From NCBI RefSeq assembly GCF_002224125.1, contig NZ_NCSM01000019.1:1-64000 (forward strand): a DNA stretch of 64,000 nt. Direction: 5' to 3'. Under the pieces are notes generated by a model. It worked only from the letters and a program-made list of their open reading frames with translations. It did not search any database and had not been told where the DNA came from. Positions 27,801-36,800 of this stretch are shown in pieces. The DNA comes from Streptomyces sp. NBS 14/10 (GTDB lineage Bacteria > Actinomycetota > Actinomycetes > Streptomycetales > Streptomycetaceae). Numbering within the stretch: the first letter of the stretch is position 1; the number at the start of each line of letters is the position of its first letter. Both the position numbers and the translations under genes were made by a program.

Positions 27801-30800
27801 CGCGTGGGCCGAGTTGCCGACGTACGCATGGGATCCGCAGCGCTACTGGACCGAGCCCGACTCCTCGGCCGGCGCCACAAGCCTGCTCCCCCGCGCCGGA
27901 CATCCGCTGCTCGGAGTCCAGCTGCAGTCGCCGGACGCGACGCGCTGGACGTTCCGCGGCGAATGGTCCCGCGCCACGGCGGAATGGCTGCCCGATCACC
28001 TGGTGTTCGGGCAGGTCGTGGTCTCGGGGACCACTCTGGCGGAGCTGTGCCGGGCCGCGCTCGCCGTGGCCCGCCCCGACCGTCCGGCCGACGTGGCCGA
28101 CCTGCTGCTGCTCGCGCCGCTGACGCTGCCCACCTCCGGCACGGTGGAGGTGTCCGTCGAAGTCGTGACCGCGGACCCGCAAGCCGTGCCGGAGGTGTTC
28201 GTGCACAGCCGGCCGCGCGGGCCGGAGTCCGGGGCCGAGGGGTGGACGCTGCACGCCACCGCGTCGGCCGGCGAACCCGCCACCGGGGCCTTCGGTCCGC
28301 CTCCGGTGTGGCCGGAGGCGGCCGAGCCGTGCTGGGGCCCGGACACGTATGCGCGTCTCGCCGAGGCGGGCCTCGGTTACGGACCGGCGTTCCAGGGCGT
28401 ACGGTCGGCGGTGCGCACGGGCGACGGTGAGCTGCTGGCCCGGCTGTCGCTCCCGTCGCACGTCCGCGATGTGGCGGATCCGTATCCGATCCATCCGGCC
28501 CTGCTGGACGCCGCGTTGCAGTTGGCCGCCGCGTTCGACACCTCCGGCCGGGCGCTGCTCCCGGTCGCCGTCGACCGGTGCGAGCTGCCGCCTGGCGGGG
28601 CGGCCGACCTCATCGCGTCGGTGCGGCGCACCGGCGGCACGGGGACGGGTATGGGGACGGATATCACGCTGGACGTGGCGCTGTGGGACCCGGACGGCCT
28701 TCCGGTGGGGCGTCTGGAGGGCGTACGGCTGCGCGCGGCCGACCCGGCGGAGCTGCGGGGCGCCGCCGAGAGCGCTCGGCATCTGTACGAGGTGGCGTGG
28801 ACGGCCGTGGCCACCGAGGCCGAGCCGGGCGTGGCGCCGTCGCCGGGCGATGGCTGGGTCCTGCTCGGCGACCCTTCCGACGAGCAAGTAGCGGCGGCCC
28901 TGAGCAGTCTCGACCCGGCCGGGACCGGGCTGCGTACGGCGGGCACGGTGGACGCGTTGCTGGCCGGCACCGACACGCTGATCAGGCTCTGGCCGACCGC
29001 CGACTCGGAGGCCGAACCGGCCACCGATGCGGAGGAGTTGACGGCCGCCGGGCTTGCCGAGCTACGGGCCCTCCTCGCTCTTCCACGGAACCGGGCGCCG
29101 TCACGGGTCGTCTGGGTGACCGGTGGCGCGGTGGCGGCCGACGGCGGCGACACGGTGCCGGGCCTGGCCCAGTCGGCCCTGTGGGGCCTGGCCCGCAGCG
29201 CCCGCGCCGAACACCCGGAACTCGGACTGCGCCTGATCGACCTCGACGGCCCCGGCCCATGGCCCACCCTGACCGCCGCCGTGGCCGAGCCCGACGAGCC
29301 GGAACTCGCCCTCCGCGACGATCGGTTGCTCGCGCCACGCCTCGTACGCGCCCGGGCCGGGGACGCCACCCCTCTCGACGACCTGCCGGACCCGAAGACG
29401 GTGGTGCCCACCGACGGCACGGTGCTGATCACTGGTGGCCTGGGCGCGGTGGGTGGGCATATCGCGCGGTGGCTGGCCAAGAGTGGTGTCCCGCGGCTGG
29501 TGCTGACCTCCCGCCGGGGCCCCGACGACCCGCGCCGCGCCGAGGTCACCGCGGAGCTGTCCGCGCTCGGCGCCGAGGTCGACGTGGTGGCGTGCGATGT
29601 GGCGGACGGGGCGGCGCTCGCCACGGTGCTCGACCGCATCGGCCGCGTAGGCGGTGGCCGTGTAGGCGGTGGCCGTGAACTGCCGCTGCGCGGTGTCGTC
29701 CACTGCGCGGGGCTGCTGGCCGACGGGGTGCTCGCCGAGCAGACGCCCGAGCGGTTCGCGGAGGTGCTGCGCCCGAAGGTGGCGGGCGCGGTCAACCTCC
29801 ACCGGCTCACCGCCGACACACCGCTCGGCCTGTTCCTGCTGGTGTCCTCGGCCACCGGGGTGGTGGGAAACGCCGGGCAGAGCAACTACGCGGCCGCCAA
29901 TGCCTTCCTCGATCAACTGGCCTACCACAGACGGGCATTGGGGCTGCCTGGCGTCTCCGTATCCTTCGGATCCTGGTCGGGGACCGGGCTCGCCGCCGAA
30001 CACGCGGATCTGGAGCGGATGGCCCGGTCGGGTTATCGCGCGCTGACCCCCGATCAAGCCTGTGAGCTGGTCGAGCTCTCGCTGTCGCACCGCGCTCCGC
30101 ATCTGGTCGCCTGGGCCCTGGACCGGTCGCGGCTGCGCGACACCTTCGCCCGTGACGGCGGCCCGGCGGCGCTGTGGCGCACGCTGCTGCCCGCGCCACA
30201 GGCTGCCCGTGGCGGCGCCGCCCTGGCGGACCGGCTCGCCCGCCTCCCGGAGGCCGAGCGGGCCGAACGGGTGCGCTCCCTGATCCGGGATGAGGCGGCC
30301 CGGGTCCTGGGGCTGCGTTCGCCGGACGCCATCCGCCCCGATCAGCCGCTGCGCGAGCTGGGCATGGACTCGCTCATGGCCGTCGAGCTGCGCAACCGGA
30401 TCGGTGCCCGGCTGGACTCCCGGCTGGCGGCCACCGTGTTGTTCGACCATCCGACGACGGCCCGGCTCACGGACCATCTGCTGAACACCGTGTTCGCGTC
30501 GGCCGACCGTACGGCGAAGCGGCCCGCGCCCAACCCTGCGGTCGCGCCCGGCGCTCCGGCGGCGCGTGGCGGGTCCGACGAGCCGATCGCCGTGGTCTCC
30601 ATGGCCTGCCGGCTGCCGGGTGGCGTCGCCGGCCCCGAGGCGCTGTGGGAGCTGCTGGCCGAGGGCCGCGACGCGATCGGCCCGTTCCCGGCCGACCGTT
30701 GGGACGTCGCGTCGCTGTACGACCCCGACCCGGAGGCCCCGGGCAAGACGTACGCCCGGGAGGGCGGTTTCCTCCAGGACATCGACGCCTTCGACGCGGG

Positions 30801-33800
30801 CTTCTTCGAGATCACCCCGCGCGAGGCCGCCGCGATGGACCCGCAGCAGCGGCTGCTGCTGGAGACGGCGTGGGAGGCGCTGGAGCGCGCCGGGATCGTA
30901 CCGGCCGAGCTCGCGGGCAGCACCACCGGCGTGTACGTCGGTATGTTCGGCAGCGACTACCTGGCCGGGTCCCGGCTCGACCAGTTTGACGGCCATGTCG
31001 GCACCGGGACGGCGCTCAGCGTGGCCTCGGGCCGGCTCGCCTACGCCCTGGGGCTGCACGGCCCGGCCCTGACCGTGGACACCGCGTGTTCCTCCTCGCT
31101 GGCCGCGGTGCATCTGGCCGCGCAGGCGCTGCGCTCCGGCGAATGCGATCTGGCGTTGACCGGCGGGGTGACGCTGATGGTCACGCCGCAGACGTTCGTG
31201 GAGTTCAGCCGGTTGCGGGGGCTGTCCCCGACCGGCCGGTGCCGGTCGTTCTCCGACGACGCCGACGGCGCGGTCTGGGCCGAGGGCGCGGGGATGGTGG
31301 TGCTCAAGCGGCTGGGCGACGCGCGGCGCGACGGCGACGAAGTGCTCGCCGTGCTGCGCGGCACCGCGGTCAACCAGGACGGCCGCAGTCAGGGCCTCTC
31401 CGCGCCCAACGGCCCGGCCCAGGAGCGGGTCGTACGCCGGGCCCTGGAGCTGTCCGGGCTCGCGCCCGCGGACATCGACTACGTGGAGGCGCACGGCACC
31501 GGCACCACACTGGGGGACCCGATCGAGGCGGGCGCCCTGTCGGAGGTGTTCGGCGCCTCCCGCCCGCAGGGCCGCCCGCTGTACGTGGGCTCGCTCAAGT
31601 CGAACCTCGGCCATCTCCAGGCGGCTTCGGGCATCGCCGGCCTGATCAAGGTCGTGCTCGCGCTGCGCCACCAGACGCTGCCGCGCACCCTGCACGCCAC
31701 CCGGCCCACCCGCCACGTGGACTGGGACAGCAGCGGGCTGCGGCTGCTGCGCGAACCGGTGGCCTGGCCGTCGGGCGCGCGGATGCGGCGCGCCGGGGTC
31801 AGCGCGTTCGGGATCAGCGGCACCAACGCCCACGTGGTCGTGGAGGAAGCCCCCCATCAGGCACCGATCCCGCGGGTCTCCCCTCTGCCCCAAGGGGCCT
31901 CGCAGCGGCGGCTGTTCGTGGTGTCCGCGCGCAGCGAAGCCGCCCTGCGCGGCCAGGCCGCCCGACTCGCCGAACACCTGGCCGCGCTCCCGGCCGACGG
32001 CCTCGCGTCCGCGCTGCCGGACATCGCCCATACGCTGGCCCGCCACCGCAGCCACTTCGAGCGGCGCGCGGCGGTGCTCGCCGGTGACCAGGACGAACTG
32101 CTGGCCGGTCTCGACGCGGTGGCGAGGGGGGAGGGTCGGACACAGGCGCGAGCAGACGCGCCTACGGGCAAGGTGGCGTTCGTCTTCCCCGGACACGGCG
32201 GACAGTGGACGGGCATGGGCGTGGAGCTGATGGCCGGCTCGGCGGCGTTCCGGGAGGAGCTGTCCCGCTGCGACGAGGCGATCGCCCGCCACACCGGCTG
32301 GTCGGTGCTCGCGGTGCTGCGCGGCGAGGAGGGCGCGCCCAGCTTGACGGAGACGGACGTCCTCCAGCCGGTGCTGTTCGCGGTCAACGCCGCGCTGGCC
32401 GCCGCCTGGCGCTCCCTGGGGGTCGTCCCCGACGCGGTGGTCGGCCACAGCCTGGGCGAGATCGCCGCGGCGTACGGCGCGGGCGCCCTCACCCTGGACG
32501 ACGCCGCGGCCGTGGTGGCCCGGCGGGCCCGCGCGGTGGTGCCGCTTGCGGGTGCGGGCGGGCTGCTGTCCGTGGAGCTGTCGCGCGAGGAGGTCGAGCG
32601 GTTCCTCGCCCCGTACCCGGACCGGCTGTTCGTGGCGGCCGTCAACAGCGGAACGTCCACCGCCGTCTCCGGCGACCTCGACGCGCTGGCCGAGCTGCGG
32701 CGACGGCTCGGCGAGGAGGGGGTGCCCGCGCGGCGGCTGTCGACGGCGTTCGCCTCCCACAGCCCGCTGATGGCTCCGCTGCGCGGGGAACTGCTCGACG
32801 CCCTGGACGGTGTCCGGGGCACACGGGCGCGGACCCCGCTGTACTCGACGGTGCTGGCGGAACCCGTCGCCGGTGACCGGCTGGACGCCGACTACTGGTA
32901 CGCGAATCTGCGGGAGCCGGTCCGGTTCGCCGACACGGTGCGGCGCATGCTGGACGACGGCTACCGCTACTTCGTCGAGCTGAGCCCGCATCCGTCGCTG
33001 GGCCCGGCGATCGAGTCCGTCGCAACCGAGGCCGGGGTCGACGTGGTGAGCGTCGGGTCGCTGCGCCGCGACGACGGCGGCCGGGACGGGCTGCTGCGCC
33101 GGCTCGGGCAGCTGTACGGCGCGGGGCATACGCCCGACTGGTCGGCCCTCTTCCCGGCAGGCCGCCGCGCCGACCTGCCCACGTACGCCTTCGCCCGGGA
33201 GCGCCACTGGCTGTCGGCCGCTCCCGCGCCGCCATCGGGTCCTGGCACCTCGCCGCTGGTCGGCACGCACCTGGAGGCCAGCGACGAACCGGACCGGCAC
33301 CTCTTCCAGACCGATATCGATTTGCGGGACGGCCGGTTCGGCTATCTCTCCGACCACCGGGTCGCCGGGGAGGTGTGGCTGCCCGCCGCGGCGTTCCTGG
33401 AGATGGCGCTCGCGGCGGCTTCGGCGCTCCAGGACGGCGGCGGACCGGTACGGCTGGCCGAGGTCGGGTTCGAGGCGCCGCTGCGGCTGGCGGCCGAGGC
33501 GCCCGTACGGCTGCAACTGGTCCTGCGGTCCGAGGAGGACGGCGTACGGAGCTTCACCATCGCCTCGACGGCCCTGAACGAGCGGCGGCCGGAGTGGATT
33601 CGGCACGTCCGCGGGCTCGTCGCATACGCCGACGACGAGCCCGGCGCCGCTGGTGAACGGTTCGCCGCGCTGCGGGACAGATGCGCCGAGGCAGTCGACA
33701 TAGCTGGTGTCCACACCGGCCTCGCCGCCCTGGGCATCGACTACGGCCCGGCGTTCCGGCGCCTGGCGGAGGGCCGGCGCTCGGCCGCGGCGGCGCTCGG

Positions 33801-36800
33801 CCGGCTGGCCGAACTGCCCGCCTCCGGGCATCTGCTGCACCCCGCGCTCCTCGACGCCGCCTTCCAGACCGCTGCCCTGCCCGGCGACGCCCCCGCGGGC
33901 CGGGCGTTCGTACCCGCCAGGGTCGGACGGGTGCGGTTCACGGGGCTGCGTACCGCTCCGGCCTGGGCGACCTGCTCGCTGCGCGCGGTGGACGGGGACG
34001 CCGTGACCCTGGATCTGCGGCTCTGGGACGAGCGGGAACAACTCGTCCTGGACATCGAGGGGTTCCGGCTGGCCGCGCTGGCCGCGCTGTCTCCGCTCGA
34101 CGGCTCGCTCTTCGAGACGCGGTGGCTGCCCCGGCCCGCCGCGCGGGAGCTGCCCACCCGGGGCAGCTGGCTGATCCTGTCCGACGAGTCGGGCGTGGGG
34201 GCCGCGCTCAGCGGTCGGCTCGGCCCGGCGCCGCATGTGGTGGCCCGCAGGGGCGACACCTTCATGGCCGAGGCGCCGGGGCGCTACCGGCTCGATCCGC
34301 TGAACCCGGAACACCTGGCGCGGCTGCTGGAGGAGGCGTTCCCCGACGGCCCGCCCGAGCGGGTGGTCCAGCTGTCCGCCCTGGACGCCCCGGCGATCGA
34401 CTCCGCGACCGACCCGGCCGAGGCGGCGACCCGGGTGGCCCGGCTGTGCTGTCTGACCACCCTGCACCTGGTACGGGCGCTCACCGAGCGGCCCCGCGGC
34501 CGGGCCCCGCGCCTGTTCCTCGTCGTACGGGGCGCCCAGGCGGCCGGGGACAGCGCGGAGGTGACACATCCGCAGCAGGCGCTCGGCTGGGGCTTCGGCC
34601 TCGGGGTGGCCCAGGAGTACCCGGAGCTGGCCACCACGCTGATCGACCTGCCGGCCGACGGCGGCCTCGACGCCCTGTGGACACAGCTGCGGCACGCCGA
34701 CGACGAGCGCCTGGTCGCGCTGCGCGCGACGGGCCGCCTGGTGCCGCGCCTCGTACGCACCCGCCCGGACGACGCCGGGCGCGGCGGCATCCGCCCCGAC
34801 GGCACGTATCTGATCACCGGTGGCCTCGGCGGCCTCGGCCGGGTCGTCGCCGAGCGCCTGGTACGGCGCGGGGCGCGCCGGCTGGCGCTGCTGAGCCGGG
34901 GCGCGCCCACCCCGGAGGCGGCGGGCTGGCTCGAGGCGCTGCGGGGGCGCGGCGTGACCGTACGCCACGTCCGGGCGGATGTCGCCGACCGGGAGGGCCT
35001 GGCCGCCGCGCTGGACTGGCTGCGGCGCGAACTCGGCCCGGTCACCGGCGTCGTCCACACCGCCGGTGTGCTCGACGACGCCACTCTGCCGAATCTGACG
35101 GATGAGCGGGTGGAGCGCGTCCTCGCCCCCAAGGTGCTGGGCACGGCCCTGCTCACGGAGCTGGTGCCGGAGGCGGAGCGCCTGGTGCTGTTCTCGTCGG
35201 CGGCGGGCCTGCTCGGCTCGGCCGGGCAGAGCGCGTACTGCGCGGCGAACGCCTTCCTGGACGCCTGGGCACACCATCTCGCCCGCGCCGACCGGTCCGC
35301 GCTCAGCCTCGACTGGGGTGCCTGGACGGGCGTCGGGCTGGTGGCCGAGTCCGACACCCGGGCCGCGTCGGTGAGCCGGTCGGGGCTGGTCGGCTTCTCC
35401 CCGCAGGAAGGAGGCGAGCTGTTCGAGCGGCTGCTGCCCACGGCGCGCCGCCAACTCGCGCCGCTCGCCCTGGACTGGGCGGCGCTCGCGCTTGATCCGG
35501 ACACGGCACGGTCGCGGCCCTTGCTGTCCGACCTGGTCACCGCCCTGGAAGCCGCCCCGGCCGCCGCGCCGGGCGCGGACGGGCTGGTCGAGCGGGTGCT
35601 CACGGCCACGACAGCCCGGGAGCGGACCGACCGGCTGGAGACCTATGTACGGGCCAGGGTCGGCGAAGTGGCCGGTCTCGGCGTCACGGACGCCGCGCCC
35701 GCCACGGCACTGAAGGAGCTGGGTCTCGACTCCTTGATGATCGTCAGGCTGCGCAACGCCTTCACCCGCGACCTCGGCGTCGAACTGCCCACCTCCGCGG
35801 TGTTCTCGGCGGCCGACATCCGCGGCCTCGCGCGGGACCTGGGCGCGGCGCTGGCGGAGCGGGACACCACCCAGGACGCCGCCACCGCCACCACCGCCAC
35901 CACCGGGCCGGGTTCCGCTCTTCCGGCGGCCGAGGCAGAGGTGCCCGAGGCCGATGTGCGGCCCGCGACCCGTGACGTGGTGCGGCTGTTGCGCAGCGCC
36001 CGGCAGAACACCCCGAGCGCCGCACACGCCATCGGCCTCGCGGTCCGGCTCACCGTGCCCACCACCCGGCGGCGGCTGACGGACATCCTCAACCGGCTGG
36101 CCGGGCGGCACGCGGCGCTGCGTACGGCGATCCTCACGGGCACCGGCACCGGGGAGGGGCCGCGGCTGCGGGTCGAACGAGCGCCTGCCGGACCCCTGCT
36201 GCGCTGGTCGGAGCTCGTCGGCGGCGCGGACGAGGACGCCGAGGTGGGCGAACGGCTGCGGGAGTTGCTGGAGCCGCCGTTCGACCTGGCGGCCGCCCCG
36301 CTGTGGCGGTTCGAACTGCTCGACCGCGGCGACCGGGGCCAGGTCCTGGTGTTCGGTGCGCACCACGCGGTGAGCGATCTGCAGTCGCTGCTGCTCGTGG
36401 CGGCCGAGATCGACCGCGAGCTGTCCGGCACCGCGCTGGGCGACACCATCTCCAACCGCGACATCGACCTGCTGCTCCAGGCACAGGAGACACAGCTCAC
36501 CGACTACCCCGACAGCGCGGCGGCCGAGTCGCGCGAGGCGTTCACCGGCAGCGCCCGGCTCGACCTGACCCTCGCGCGGCCGCGCCCGCCGGTGCGCTCC
36601 TTCCGGGCGGGCAGTGTGACGCTGGCGATCCCCGACCGGCTCATGGAGCGGGTGTCGTTCCGGGCGAGCCGGCTGGCGATCACACCGGCCGCCTTCTGTC
36701 TGGGCACCCTGACCGTGCTGCTGGCCCGCGAACGGGACCGCGACCGGTTCGTGCTCGCCGTCCCGGTGGACACCCGTATCCACGTCGACGCGTACGACGC

